NCBI GenBank assembly: GCA_937905825.1
Contig: CALCXM010000031.1
Location: 40,222 to 104,221 of the forward strand
Length of the DNA: 64,000 bases
Direction: 5' to 3'
DNA from: an uncultured bacterium
GTDB taxonomy: Bacteria; Planctomycetota; UBA1135; GCA-002686595
Part shown: piece after piece, positions 1 to 10,051 of the stretch
Layout of the letters: every line of letters starts with the position of its first letter
How positions within the stretch are numbered: position 1 is the first letter of the stretch
Program-made: the position numbers and the translations under genes
Notes under the pieces: model-generated
Told to the model about the DNA's origin: nothing
The model's input: the letters and a program-made list of their open reading frames with translations, nothing else
The model's database searches: none

Positions 1-3000
1 TTGTTCGGTGGAGCCTGAGAAGGTGTGCAGGTAGAGGGTTGGATGGGGCAGTCGAATGAGGTTGTCCTGGGGCACGCCGATGAAGCGCTGGTCGTGTTTG
101 ATGTTGAAGTTGCCCACCCGACGGACCGCTCCAATGCCCACGTGCAGCTCCGCGAGCAAGCCTTGCACGCCTTCGCTATCGGCTCCGACGTTGGCCGACA
201 AGACCAGGTAGGTTTTCTTGCCGTGTTGCAGGATAGAGCGCAATTGACGGTCGCCCCCGAGAGCTTCCCCGAGCTTGAGGTCCCAGACGGTCTCGCCGCT
301 CCACAGGTCGATCGCCAGCAGGCGGTTGCGGTCCGGGGAGTTGCCCGCCAGGAACCAAGGGAGGATCAACATGCCATCCTCGATCCAGCAACTGCCTTGG
401 GCGGTCGGAGGGACGCTGATCGGTAGCTGGAAGCGCAAGACTTCACGACCGCTGAAGATGTCCAGGACCTGCCCTTCCTTTTGAGCGCGGCGGGGCAACA
501 ACACGATGCGGTTGTCGGCGATGATTGGGGCACGGTTGAAGTGCAAGCGATCGATGGGGGCTTGCCAAACTTCTCGACCCGTGGAACCGTCAAAGGCGAA
601 GAGGGTGTCGTGATCGCCCGGGGTCCCCACAGAAGCGAGCACCAGGCCGCTGCCCACGCGAATTGTGTCCACGTCTTGGACGTTGAACAAATCCCACTCA
701 CGGGTCCAATTGCGATGTCCCGTTTCACGGTCGAGGCAGATCAATCCTTCCGAAGCGGTCAGCACCACGCTGCCGGGTAGGAACTCAAAGGCGCGCTTCC
801 AGGACGGGGCCGAATTGGATCCGGATGGCAGCACCAAACTCCACAGGGGGCTCGGTTCGTCGGAGTCCAAGGAACTGGCGGAGAAAGCCGCCAGGGTCAG
901 CTGGTGGAAGCGCCTCGATTCGTCATGGATGTAAAGCAGCACGTCGGGCGCCGCGCCAGCGCCGGATGGCTCGGAATCCAGCGCCGGAGGAATCGCACCG
1001 AGGAAGCGGAAGTCCCCGAGGATCGGGGTGCGTTGGGTGATTTCCCCATCGAATTCGAGCGCTTGCCGGGGCGCGCCAGCGGAGCTCGGTTGGGGCGCTC
1101 GCGAGGCCGCCGCGAGTTCCGCGATCGTCATGTTGTCGTGGGTCGGGGCCGTGCTCCTGCGGCCCGGGGTTTGACGAGCCAAGTCGCGGTAAAGGGCAGC
1201 GGCGTATTGCTTGTTGCCAGCATTCTCCAGGGCAGCTGCCACGAAGAGCAGCAGTTGGCTTTGTCGTTCCGTCGCGTGTTCCGGCGCAAAGCGCTCGGGC
1301 AGTTCGGAGAGCGCGATGCGCGAGACGGCTTCCACATCGCCTTCCTCGATGGCCCACACCAAAAGGTCGTCGTTGGCCGCGCGGCCGGCGATCGAGTGCG
1401 GGTAGAGCTCACTGACGATTTCAAGCATCGAGCGATCCCGGGCTTGGCGAGCTTCCTTCAAGAGCTTTTCCGCCTGGGCGTCGTAGGGCGCGTAGGCCTG
1501 GCGTCCGTGCTGTTCAATCAACTCGCCGATGCGTCGGCTGGAGAATTCACCGGTGGACTCCTCGATGCCCAAGGAGCCCGTGGGCAAGGGCTCCTCCGGC
1601 CAAAACTCGATCAGTCCGTGCAACTCCTCAAATTCATCGGCCACGCGCTCCTCGGCGGCGGCAGTGGCCGCGCGCTCGAGCATGATCCACATGGGGATGT
1701 CGACGTTTTGCAGGGTCACGTTGCGCCGGGAATCATCGAGCAGTGGCTCGAAGCGCCACTTGTACGAGGGGTGGTCGTTCTTACTGACCACGACCTTCAT
1801 CGTGCGGTTGGCGCAGCTGGTCAACAACTGGCGCAGGATCTCATCGCGCTCGCCACGCGGATCGTAGCGCACCAAGAGGTACTCCTCGATCAACGTGTCG
1901 CGCAGGTGGTCGATGGTCGGCGCGTAGGCCCGGGCGCGACGCAGGGCGATGCTCGCTTCGCTGCTGTTGGCCAAGTCCATCAGGAGCTTGCCCTTCGTGC
2001 GCAGCAGAGCGTGCATGGATTTCTCGAGTTCCGAGGAGGGCTCGCTGGCAGCCAGGAAGGGGGTCAAGAGGTCTTCCGCCTCGGCCACGTGTTGACGGGC
2101 TTGCACGGTTCGACCGGAGTCCAACTCCGTGCGGCTGCGTTCGGCCAGGAGGCTCGCCAGGTAGAGCGAAGCGGGCAGGTCGTGTCCTTGCTCTTCGTAC
2201 TCTTGCCGGCCGCGCTGCAAGAGCATGTCCCACTCGAAGTAACCGTCTAGGGTGTTCGACGAGAGCACGTAGAGGGTGCCGTCTTCGACCAGCAAGTTGC
2301 CGCTGCGTCCGCCCTTCCAGGGTTGCGACTTGTGGCGCCGTCCACCCCCGAAGCGATCGATCTCGACCCGTTCGCTGTGAGTTGGGATCAACAGGCGATC
2401 CTTGAGCACGATGGCACGCGCGCTGGTCGCTTCGTCCCGATCCAAGCGTCCACCGGGATAGCGCCAGGAGAGTTCCGTGGGGGCTTCGCGGTGCAAGCCG
2501 CCGGGGGAGCGCAGGGCCAAGACCGGCCAGCTGCCCAGGAAGACCGTGGAGTTGTCCGCGCCCAGCAGAATGTCGATGCCCGAGCGCGCCTGGCCAGCGA
2601 TGCGCTCGATGCGATCGTGACGCAGGCTCCACAGCTCTTCCCCCGTCTCTAGGTCGAAGCCGAGCAAGTTGCGGCTGTCAAAGGGCGTGACCAAAACCAC
2701 TCCATCGGCCACCACCGGCGGAGCGTTGCGCCACACGTTGTTGATCGGTTGGGCGCTGAAGTGCGAGCGGCGCGGGGGCACGATCGGGTCGTAGAGGGTC
2801 TCCCACAGAATGCGTCCGGAGAACAGATCGAGCACGGCCACGGCGCCCAGTTGGGTGGCCACCACCACACGATCCTTTTCCACGCGCACGGGCGGCGCGC
2901 TGAACTCCTTTTCGGAACGGGCGAACATGTTGAGTTCCCGTTGACCGCTGACCAGTTGAGTCGACCACAGCAGCTCGCCGTTGACGAGGTCGAAGCAAGC

Positions 3001-4404
3001 TGCGTACAGCTCGATGCGGCCGTACATGCGGTACACGGGAACGATGACCCGCGAAGCGGCGATGACGGGAGGGCCCGCGACGCTCATGCGATCGACGAAA
3101 CTGCCAGACTCCCCATCCCATTCGGGAGGCGGGTGATGGTTCCAAAGCTCGGTGCCTGTCTCCACGTCGTAGGCGTAGAGGCGCCGGTCGGGAATCACCG
3201 TGGTGATCGAGATGTTGTGGAACTCTTCGTTCTGAATGTCGGAGATCGGGACCTGGTGAGCGCTGACCACGATGTGCTCGGAGGCCGCCGGGGCGATCAT
3301 CGTGTCCTCGCGCGAGATGCCCGCAAAGAACTCGTTGCGCCGCTTGCCCAAGAGCAGCCAATCCCGCGAGAGTTCGCTCGACCAACGCAAGGTTCCCGAG
3401 TAGGCGTGAATCGCGAAGAGTTGCAATGAATCGGTGACGAACACCAGATCGCCCATGCGCACGGGGAACAGGTTGTTACGACCCAGTTCGAAGGGGCCAT
3501 TGTCCGGCAGGTGGAAGGGGCGCGGCCAAGCGCTGGCTTCAGGACCCGGGCAACCGCTGGCTCCTTCCCCGTGACCGGGCAAGCGCAAACTACCCCGGGG
3601 AGCATCGGGGCCCACACGGTCCGCGTTGATCGGCGAGGTTTCTTGTCCGAGGGTTCGCAGGCAGAGGTTCACGCGACGTTCTTCCCCTGCTTGCAGGGAG
3701 CCGGAGCGCAAGCCCAATTCTTCCAGAGCGGCTTCCCAATCCGCCAAGTTCTCACCGTCGAAGACGGGGTAGAACTCGTAGCGAGTGTTGCCCACTCGGC
3801 CAGCGACGGCCCGCGCCCAGGCCTGGCGCGCTTCGAGCAAGTTGCCGTGTTCCAGTTCTAAATCCCCAAGGGTCCACCAAGCGGAAAGCGCGGCGTCCGT
3901 CACAGGCCAGCGCTCAGCCACGGCAATCACGCCCTGGCGATCTCCGGCTTTGCGGGCCAGGTTCAGAGCGGCTTGGGCACGCTCGTCGTAACGCCGAGAG
4001 TAGAGCTTGCGTGCGTCTTCAGGCAAACCGCAGAGTTGTTCCCCGGCCCAACCTGCGGCACCGCGGAAGACTTGGGCTTCTGTCCCCAGACTGTCGTTGA
4101 CGGGCACCAACTCGCTGCTGTGATCTTCCAAGAGCTGCTGCAACGAATCGATGGCCTCGTTCCAACGTAAGGCCTTCACGTGCTCGCGGGCCTTGCGCAT
4201 GCGCACTTTGGCCGTGCGCGTGTTCGGAATCGAGAAGCCGCGAATCTCACTGACCGTTCCTTCCTGGATGGCGGGTGCAGCCCAGAGGGAATTCAGTGTG
4301 CCCAACGCCGCGAGGGCGAAGATCCAAGAACACAGCATCCGTACCCGCTTGGGGGGCCGGGGCTTGTTGCCGTGTGGATGGCTGGCGTTGTGATTCATGG
4401 ACAT
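1..4404 (-). CDS. PQQ-like beta-propeller exported protein, 3' end outside window
   Basis: The frame is open from the ATG at 4404 to the left edge (1468 codons, no stop), so the C-terminus is missing. The start region is Arg/Lys-rich and is followed by a hydrophobic segment at about residues 24-40, suggesting export or a signal anchor. A helical, TPR-like stretch follows. Then come repeated propeller blades ending in the PQQ-type 'aromatic after G-x-x-x-W' pattern (GTLRWSSEL, TGTELWNHH, GELLWSTQL, SGRILWETL, GEELWSL, later GREVWQAP and GETVWDLKL). Two propeller blocks are separated by about 300 mostly helical residues. It starts 39 bases after the VWA gene stops and is probably the last gene of the moxR operon. 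The second in-frame ATG at 4398 is an alternative start. The PQQ_2-type repeat usually indicates protein binding rather than a quinoenzyme. The specific function is unknown. Confidence 0.85.
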   Translation of the reverse strand, partial: MSMNHNASHPHGNKPRPPKRVRMLCSWIFALAALGTLNSLWAAPAIQEGTVSEIRGFSIPNTRTAKVRMRKAREHVKALRWNEAIDSLQQLLEDHSSELVPVNDSLGTEAQVFRGAAGWAGEQLCGLPEDARKLYSRRYDERAQAALNLARKAGDRQGVIAVAERWPVTDAALSAWWTLGDLELEHGNLLEARQAWARAVAGRVGNTRYEFYPVFDGENLADWEAALEELGLRSGSLQAGEERRVNLCLRTLGQETSPINADRVGPDAPRGSLRLPGHGEGASGCPGPEASAWPRPFHLPDNGPFELGRNNLFPVRMGDLVFVTDSLQLFAIHAYSGTLRWSSELSRDWLLLGKRRNEFFAGISREDTMIAPAASEHIVVSAHQVPISDIQNEEFHNISITTVIPDRRLYAYDVETGTELWNHHPPPEWDGESGSFVDRMSVAGPPVIAASRVIVPVYRMYGRIELYAACFDLVNGELLWSTQLVSGQRELNMFARSEKEFSAPPVRVEKDRVVVATQLGAVAVLDLFSGRILWETLYDPIVPPRRSHFSAQPINNVWRNAPPVVADGVVLVTPFDSRNLLGFDLETGEELWSLRHDRIERIAGQARSGIDILLGADNSTVFLGSWPVLALRSPGGLHREAPTELSWRYPGGRLDRDEATSARAIVLKDRLLIPTHSERVEIDRFGGGRRHKSQPWKGGRSGNLLVEDGTLYVLSSNTLDGYFEWDMLLQRGRQEYEEQGHDLPASLYLASLLAERSRTELDSGRTVQARQHVAEAEDLLTPFLAASEPSSELEKSMHALLRTKGKLLMDLANSSEASIALRRARAYAPTIDHLRDTLIEEYLLVRYDPRGERDEILRQLLTSCANRTMKVVVSKNDHPSYKWRFEPLLDDSRRNVTLQNVDIPMWIMLERAATAAAEERVADEFEELHGLIEFWPEEPLPTGSLGIEESTGEFSSRRIGELIEQHGRQAYAPYDAQAEKLLKEARQARDRSMLEIVSELYPHSIAGRAANDDLLVWAIEEGDVEAVSRIALSELPERFAPEHATERQSQLLLFVAAALENAGNKQYAAALYRDLARQTPGRRSTAPTHDNMTIAELAAASRAPQPSSAGAPRQALEFDGEITQRTPILGDFRFLGAIPPALDSEPSGAGAAPDVLLYIHDESRRFHQLTLAAFSASSLDSDEPSPLWSLVLPSGSNSAPSWKRAFEFLPGSVVLTASEGLICLDRETGHRNWTREWDLFNVQDVDTIRVGSGLVLASVGTPGDHDTLFAFDGSTGREVWQAPIDRLHFNRAPIIADNRIVLLPRRAQKEGQVLDIFSGREVLRFQLPISVPPTAQGSCWIEDGMLILPWFLAGNSPDRNRLLAIDLWSGETVWDLKLGEALGGDRQLRSILQHGKKTYLVLSANVGADSEGVQGLLAELHVGIGAVRRVGNFNIKHDQRFIGVPQDNLIRLPHPTLYLHTFSGSTEQ

Positions 4405-4443
4405 ACCAAGTGTCGGATCCGGGGCGCGCGCGTCGTTCCCGGG

Positions 4444-6879
4444 CTAGACCATTTGAAAGCGCTTTCTAAGGATCCATTCGACGCTTAGCAGGCTGAGCAC
4501 AACCAGAAGGCTCCACCAGTTGTCCCAGGCGTCGTCGAGGCGGGAAGAAATGGGGTCGCGGCGCTCTTCGCCCCCGGGGAATTCAGGGAAGAGTTCCGGC
4601 AAGGCGGCCAGGGAAACGGAGCGTCCACCGCTGATGGAGGCCACGGCTCCCAGCTCTTCCGGATCGGGAGAAGGGTCTGCGTTTTCGCGGGAAGGCAAGA
4701 TCAACTCGAACTCGGTGGAGGCCACTTGCTCGCCTTCGAAGTCGATCCAAGCTTGATAGAGTCCGGGCCGTCCCAGTTCCATGGAGTGCCGGTAGACCCC
4801 ATCGCGCCCGGGCACCTTGGTGGCGGAGATCTCGGTCTGCGTGCCGTCGGGATCGCTGAGGACCAGGCCCTGCACGGGCCGGTCGCTGGGGGAGAAGTCC
4901 TCGTCGAGCACGCGCGCTTCGAGGGTGATGCGCTCCTCCAAGCTGTAGACGCTGCGCACGCTGTCCAAGTGATAGCGGCGGTCTCCACCCTTCAAGCGAC
5001 CGAGGGCCAGCCAGCGAATCGTGTTGCGCCAGAAGCGACCGTGGTAACGATCCCCAAAGCGATAGCGCCACATCCAAGTGGAATCGATGGCCAAGAACAT
5101 GGTGCGGCCTGCGGGGTGATAGCCCACCACGCACAATGGATGTCGTCCATGGGGGCCGCCTTCGGTGGGGTGGCGCAGGAGCACTTGGCTACCGGGCTTG
5201 GCGCGTCCCACTTGGGAGTACCAGTACTGTCCGCGCAAGCCTTCGGGGGCTTCCCAAAGTCGGCGGTTGCGTTCCGCGTCCCCGTCCAAGCGCACGACCT
5301 GGTGGGGTTGCGCCGGGTTCTCGAGGGTCGGTTTGAATTCGATGGTGCTGTTGCCCTGGTAGGGCAAGCCGCTCTCCGAGTTGAGCACGACAGGCATCAG
5401 CTCTTCGAGGGGCGTATCGAGGAAGGACCGCGGGTTGTTGTTCTCGCCCGCCATGAAAAGCACTCCGCCGCCCCGTTCGACGAACTCGATCAAGGACGCT
5501 TGGAACTCTTCGCAGCGCGCCGGGTCCGGGGAGATGGCGTCCGGGTCGATGTCGCCCAGCAGAATGACGTCGTAGTTCTCGAGCAGGTCCTTGCGCGCGG
5601 TGGGCACCTCAGTCAGGGCTTCCACCCGCGGTGAATGTTCCTGGGGGAAGTCCGGCGTGGCCGACATCAGATACACCTGCATGGAGATGTTCTGGTCCGC
5701 GCGCTTCAAGAGCTCCTTGAGGAAGCGGTACTCCCAGCGCGGATAGCCATCCACGTAGAGCACGCGAATCTGCTCGGGGTTGACCCGCACGGAAAACTCG
5801 ATGGTGTTGTCCTCGGGCACCGTCTCGTCCGGGATCGGTTGGATGTGCACGCGAAAGCGTCGCACCCTGGCGCCCGGTTCAGCCGCCTCCGCTGGGGCCA
5901 AGAAGTTCTTGCGCTCGCCCGCTTCGGAAGGCGTTACGAGCTCTTCAGCGATCAAGCGTCCCTGCTTTTGCCCCGGCCCTGAGAGTTCCTCGAGGGTCAC
6001 GGTGCTGCTCGAGTCTGCGTCGGTGCCCCGGCCGGCGACGCGCACGGTGATGGAGACTTCGTCGCCTTCCAAAACATCGCTAGGCACCTCGGCCAGTTCG
6101 ACGAACACGTTGCGCTCACGGCGAGTGTCGCCGACCACCACCGTGTGCACGGGGATGCCAGCGGCGCCTGCGGCTCGGGCGGCGTCCAATGGGGAGCGGC
6201 CGCCGGTGGAACGACCGTCTGAAATCACGACGATGTCGGTGATGTGTCGTCCGCGGTTTTGAGCGAGGGCTTGGCGCAAGGCGTCTCCGAGGTGCGTGGC
6301 GCGTCCGCGTCCTCCCAAAACGTCAAGGCTTGCGATGGGAGCGCTGTCTTCGGCGAAACGCACGAGACGCAACTCGTAGTCGCCAGCTTCTAGCTTGGGA
6401 CCCAAGGCTTGGGTGACGGCGGCTTGGGCAAGTTCCAAGCGCGAGGTGGCGTTCAAGGACTTGGTGCCCGCCTGGAGTTGGAAGGCCTTCAAGGCTTGGC
6501 GCGCGCCCTCGTCTCCGAGGTAGGTGTCCTGCCGCCGCATGGAGGCGGAGTCGTCCATCAGCACCAAGACTTGCGCCGGTCGAACTTCTTCGCTGTGCTG
6601 CACCAGCACGGGTCGGAACAGGATGAAAAGCAAGACGCCCAAGGCGCTCATGCGCAGGGCCACCAACAAGCCGCGCATGCCGCGGCCCACGGACTCGCGA
6701 GCGTAGGCCACGTAGGCGACGATGGCCACCAGGGGCAGGATCACCATGACCACCACCCACATCTCCGGCATGTCCAAGAGTCGCAGGTTCTCGCGAATCC
6801 CGAGACCCACGTCCAGGCTCGAACCGTCTCCGGCGCTGCCGTCCGTTGTTGCTTGCAGCCAGTTGAAAAGGGCCATCAT
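4444..6879 (-). CDS. VWA-domain membrane protein
   Basis: 811 residues. Two transmembrane segments near the N-terminus (about 41-60 and 70-90) are followed by a von Willebrand A domain whose MIDAS begins DDSAS (D109-S113), with a later SDGRSTGG segment. Ig-like and glutamine-amidotransferase-like regions follow (YVDGYPRWEYRFLKELL near residue 410), and a C-terminal hydrophobic helix precedes the end (LLVVLSLLSVEWILRKRF). The start is the first ATG of ATGATG, which overlaps the TGA of the upstream BatA-like gene, so the two are translationally coupled. An in-frame extension to 6966 lacks protein-like sequence and is not used. By context it works with MoxR, DUF58 and the BatA-like protein, a set usually linked to metal-dependent protein assembly or envelope integrity. 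The exact role is unproven. Confidence 0.9.
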   Translation of the reverse strand: MMALFNWLQATTDGSAGDGSSLDVGLGIRENLRLLDMPEMWVVVMVILPLVAIVAYVAYARESVGRGMRGLLVALRMSALGVLLFILFRPVLVQHSEEVRPAQVLVLMDDSASMRRQDTYLGDEGARQALKAFQLQAGTKSLNATSRLELAQAAVTQALGPKLEAGDYELRLVRFAEDSAPIASLDVLGGRGRATHLGDALRQALAQNRGRHITDIVVISDGRSTGGRSPLDAARAAGAAGIPVHTVVVGDTRRERNVFVELAEVPSDVLEGDEVSITVRVAGRGTDADSSSTVTLEELSGPGQKQGRLIAEELVTPSEAGERKNFLAPAEAAEPGARVRRFRVHIQPIPDETVPEDNTIEFSVRVNPEQIRVLYVDGYPRWEYRFLKELLKRADQNISMQVYLMSATPDFPQEHSPRVEALTEVPTARKDLLENYDVILLGDIDPDAISPDPARCEEFQASLIEFVERGGGVLFMAGENNNPRSFLDTPLEELMPVVLNSESGLPYQGNSTIEFKPTLENPAQPHQVVRLDGDAERNRRLWEAPEGLRGQYWYSQVGRAKPGSQVLLRHPTEGGPHGRHPLCVVGYHPAGRTMFLAIDSTWMWRYRFGDRYHGRFWRNTIRWLALGRLKGGDRRYHLDSVRSVYSLEERITLEARVLDEDFSPSDRPVQGLVLSDPDGTQTEISATKVPGRDGVYRHSMELGRPGLYQAWIDFEGEQVASTEFELILPSRENADPSPDPEELGAVASISGGRSVSLAALPELFPEFPGGEERRDPISSRLDDAWDNWWSLLVVLSLLSVEWILRKRFQMV

Positions 6880-9128
6880 AGAACCAATCTCCGGCGTCCG
6901 ATCCACGCGGACCACAGGGACTCTGCGATCAAGGCCAAGAGTGCGATGAGAGCCAGGGGACGCCACAGTTCCCCGTGGCCGTTGGGCAATCCGCCAGCGT
7001 CTTCTTCGGAAGATTCAGCGTTGAGCAGTTCGAATGCGGAATGGATCCCGGTCAACTCACCGGGCTGCAAGCGTTCCAGAACGCTTTCCTCCCGATCCAA
7101 TTGCACGGCGAACAGGTGTTGGCCTGCCCCTTCGGTTTCGATGCGATAGAGGCCGACACGGGCGGTGTTGCTTCCTTCGACCGCGGGCAGTTGCCATTGG
7201 CCCCGTCGAATCTCTCGGGCTTCCGATTCGATCGCGATGCGCGCGTCGGTGGGAGTCACGAGTTCCATGTTGCGCGGGAAGGCGCTCACTTCAGCGAGCA
7301 GGGAACCGCGCGGGGCGATGCGCCTTGAAGGCCGCGCGGGCCGACCTGCATCGCGCACGAGGTCGTAGACGAAGGGCACCAAGGCCGGGCCCCAACTGGG
7401 GAAGCCGGTCCAACTGTCTTCCAAGGAACTGGTCCAAAGCAGGACGCGCCCGCGGTCGAAGTCGCGCTCAATCAAGAGCGCCGAGGAAGCACGATCGTCG
7501 AGGTTTGCCAAGACGCGCGCGCTCTCCAAAGGGGAGGCGGGCATGAAGTTGTAGAAGGGCGCTTCCGTCAAGAGGGACTTCCAACGGTCCTCCGCGAAGA
7601 GCGCCAAAGCCGGATGGGTTTCGTCGAAAGTCGCCACCCGGTAGTAGTTGCTGCGGCGCGAGGCGACGGCCACCAGCTCGCCCAGTTGAGCCGGGGAAAG
7701 CCCCGATCCATCCAAGCGGAAGAACTGCTTGTTGAAGGTGTTCGGCATGACTTGATCGCCCAAGCTCATGACGAGCGAGGCTCCGCCGGCCACGTGCTCT
7801 TCCAGTTGGGTCAGCACCTCCGGAGCGAGGCTGGCCACGTTCATCAGCCAGACCAGATCGTAACCGCCAAACTCAACGTCACCATTCTCGAGTTCCCGGG
7901 GCGTGACTTCCTTGGGGGCGAAAGGTGCGCTCTCGCTGCCGAGGTTTTCTCCGTCGAGGCTTGGCTCTAGGATGACCATCACGCGCGCGGCTGCGTCCTT
8001 TTCAAAGTCGATGTGCGGGGCGCCGTTGACCACCAGCACGCTGACCGGTTCGGGAACGAAGAGCACCTCCGCCAGGTGATCGTCCACGGGCAAGCGGTCG
8101 CCCTCCAGGTGTGCGATCAGGGCGTGCTCGCCGCTGCGGTCGAAGACCGCCGGAAAGATCGCCTCGCCTTTGCTGCCCGGATCCAGATCGAGCAGTTGGC
8201 TGGGACGCCGCACGCCGTTGATCTCGAGGGCCACGCGCAGGCCCACGCGGGGTTCCTGTCCGTGGTTTGCCACTCGAACGCGCAGATCGACGGGGACTCC
8301 GACACCGAGCCAGGGACCTTCCACTTCGATGGCCTCGATGCTCAGGTTGGGGGGCCGGCTGTCGCCGTTGGAAAGGTCCTCGACTTGCACCTTCAGGCCC
8401 AAGGCCTCAAGTTGGTCGAGCACGGTACCGAGGCCCGACTGCGCGAGATCGCCTTCACTGTCTTCGAGTGCCAAGGCTTGGTCGAAAGTGGAGCGTTGCA
8501 GGTCCGAGAGCAACCGGATTTCGACGCGACTCTCTTGGGTGCTGGCGGCTTCCTCTTTTGCGATCTCTAAAACTTGCGCCAAAGCGGAGGGCAAGTCGAA
8601 GGACTCATCCGTGGGATCGGTCAGGGCTTCCAAGGCACTGCGCGCCTGGCTCAAGTTGCCATTGGAGAGCACTTCAGCCGTGGAACCGCCGAGGATCAAG
8701 AAGCAGCGGTCGCCCCGTTGATCGCTGAGTTCCCCAATCAATTCCCGGGTGCGTTCTACGCTGCGTTCGAAAACCGTGTTGAGTTCGCCCCGGTAGCCGG
8801 TGGAGGCGGAGCCGTCCAAGACGATGGCCAAGTCCCGGCGGGTTTCCGTGAGGCCCGCCAGGGGACCATCACTGCCGGAAAAGGGCCGGGCCACGGCAAG
8901 GGCCAAAGCCAAGATCGCGAGGGTGCGCAAGAGCAAGAGCAACCAGTCTTCGAAGCGCACGCGACGACGCGTTTGCTTGTAGGCCGCGAGCACAAAGCGC
9001 ATGGCCGCCCAGGGCATCGGTTGATGCCGTTGGCGGTTGAGCAGGTGAATGATGATCGGCACGCTGGCCAATCCAAGCCCGGCCAAGAGCGCCGGGTTGA
9101 CGAAGCCTTCGAAGAGGGCGAGGCTCAT
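6876..9128 (-). CDS. BatA-like VWA membrane protein
   Basis: 750 residues. The N-terminus has the BatA signature (hydrophobic segment at 13-31 ending VPIIIHLLNRQRH, then MPWAAMRFVL). A second hydrophobic segment covers about residues 62-82. The VWA domain MIDAS is DGSAS at 105-109. A long extracytoplasmic region and a C-terminal transmembrane helix (ALIALLALIAESLW) follow. The ATG at 9128 overlaps the stop of the DUF58 gene (ATGA), and the gene's own stop overlaps the ATG of the next VWA gene. These two overlaps fix both ends and show a coupled operon. The family pairs with MoxR ATPases and DUF58 proteins. The substrate is unknown. Confidence 0.92.
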   Translation of the reverse strand: MSLALFEGFVNPALLAGLGLASVPIIIHLLNRQRHQPMPWAAMRFVLAAYKQTRRRVRFEDWLLLLLRTLAILALALAVARPFSGSDGPLAGLTETRRDLAIVLDGSASTGYRGELNTVFERSVERTRELIGELSDQRGDRCFLILGGSTAEVLSNGNLSQARSALEALTDPTDESFDLPSALAQVLEIAKEEAASTQESRVEIRLLSDLQRSTFDQALALEDSEGDLAQSGLGTVLDQLEALGLKVQVEDLSNGDSRPPNLSIEAIEVEGPWLGVGVPVDLRVRVANHGQEPRVGLRVALEINGVRRPSQLLDLDPGSKGEAIFPAVFDRSGEHALIAHLEGDRLPVDDHLAEVLFVPEPVSVLVVNGAPHIDFEKDAAARVMVILEPSLDGENLGSESAPFAPKEVTPRELENGDVEFGGYDLVWLMNVASLAPEVLTQLEEHVAGGASLVMSLGDQVMPNTFNKQFFRLDGSGLSPAQLGELVAVASRRSNYYRVATFDETHPALALFAEDRWKSLLTEAPFYNFMPASPLESARVLANLDDRASSALLIERDFDRGRVLLWTSSLEDSWTGFPSWGPALVPFVYDLVRDAGRPARPSRRIAPRGSLLAEVSAFPRNMELVTPTDARIAIESEAREIRRGQWQLPAVEGSNTARVGLYRIETEGAGQHLFAVQLDREESVLERLQPGELTGIHSAFELLNAESSEEDAGGLPNGHGELWRPLALIALLALIAESLWSAWIGRRRLVL

Positions 9129-10036
9129 GATCCGCGACCTCCGCGCGCCCGCGCGCTGCGTTTGGCCAGGTAAGCCGAGAGGATCGTCTCGAGGCTTTGA
9201 TCGGTGGTGCTTTGCACGAAGTCGATGTTCAAGGCCCGCGCCTGACGGGCGAGCTTTTGGTTGTGTTCTTCGATCTGCTTGATGTACTCGTCGCGAATCG
9301 TCTTCGGATCGATCTTCTGCAAACCGCTGTTCTCGAGGCCCACGAAGCGCGTCAACTTGTCGAAGTCGAAGGTGAGTTCCTGGGGATCGAGCACTTGGAA
9401 GAGGATTGGCTCGTGGCCAGCGAAGGACAGCCGCCGCACGCCTTCCAGAATCTGATCGATGTCGTCGAAGAAGTCGGAGAAGACCGCGACGATGCCCCTG
9501 CGTGAAAGGCGCGAAGCGACCCAACTGAGCACGCTTCCGATTTGCGTGGGCCCACCGGGGACGCTCGCTTCGAGGGTCTCGAGGATCACCTTGCGCTGGG
9601 GCGCGCCGTTGCCGGGGGGGACCTTGTGGCGGTCCTTTTCATCGAACACCACCAAGCCCACCGTGTCCCGTTGGGAGAGCGTCAAGTGGCCCATGGCTGC
9701 GGCACACCAGCGCGCGTAGTCGAACTTGGTCCACTTGCCGGAGGTGTAGGACATGGACTCCGAGGCGTCCACCAAGAGGTGCAAGGCCAGGTTTGTTTCC
9801 TCGACGAATTCCTTGACCACCAGACGGTCGGACTTCGCGAAAACCTTCCAGTCCACGTGCTTGAGTTCATCCCCAGGGACGTACTCGCGGTGTTGTTGGA
9901 ACTCTACCGAGGAACCCCGGTGGGGGGATCGATGTTGGCCCGCTTGGAATCCCTCAACAACAGTTCGCGCCACCAGGGAGAGGTGCGAAAGGCTGTCGAG
10001 AACTTTGGGGTCGAGAGCTGTGGAGCGCGACGTCAC
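9125..10036 (-). CDS. DUF58 domain protein
   Basis: 303 residues, the usual length for the soluble DUF58 family. The hallmark block YVPGDELKHVDWKVFAKSDR lies at about residues 52-71, followed by a degenerate VWA-like part (LHLLVDASESM, then IVAVFSDFFDD). DUF58 proteins are always found beside MoxR ATPases and VWA proteins, as here. moxR ends only 15 bases upstream, and the stop overlaps the start of the BatA-like gene by four bases. No signal peptide is seen, so it should be cytoplasmic or peripheral to the membrane. Confidence 0.93.
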   Translation of the reverse strand: MTSRSTALDPKVLDSLSHLSLVARTVVEGFQAGQHRSPHRGSSVEFQQHREYVPGDELKHVDWKVFAKSDRLVVKEFVEETNLALHLLVDASESMSYTSGKWTKFDYARWCAAAMGHLTLSQRDTVGLVVFDEKDRHKVPPGNGAPQRKVILETLEASVPGGPTQIGSVLSWVASRLSRRGIVAVFSDFFDDIDQILEGVRRLSFAGHEPILFQVLDPQELTFDFDKLTRFVGLENSGLQKIDPKTIRDEYIKQIEEHNQKLARQARALNIDFVQSTTDQSLETILSAYLAKRSARARGGRGS

Positions 10037-10051
10037 GTGAATCCTTGCGGA

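Noticed and set aside
904..2250. A 448-codon plus-strand frame opposite the long propeller gene
   Set aside because: Shadow frame. The minus-strand frame is open for 1468 codons and has regular propeller motifs.
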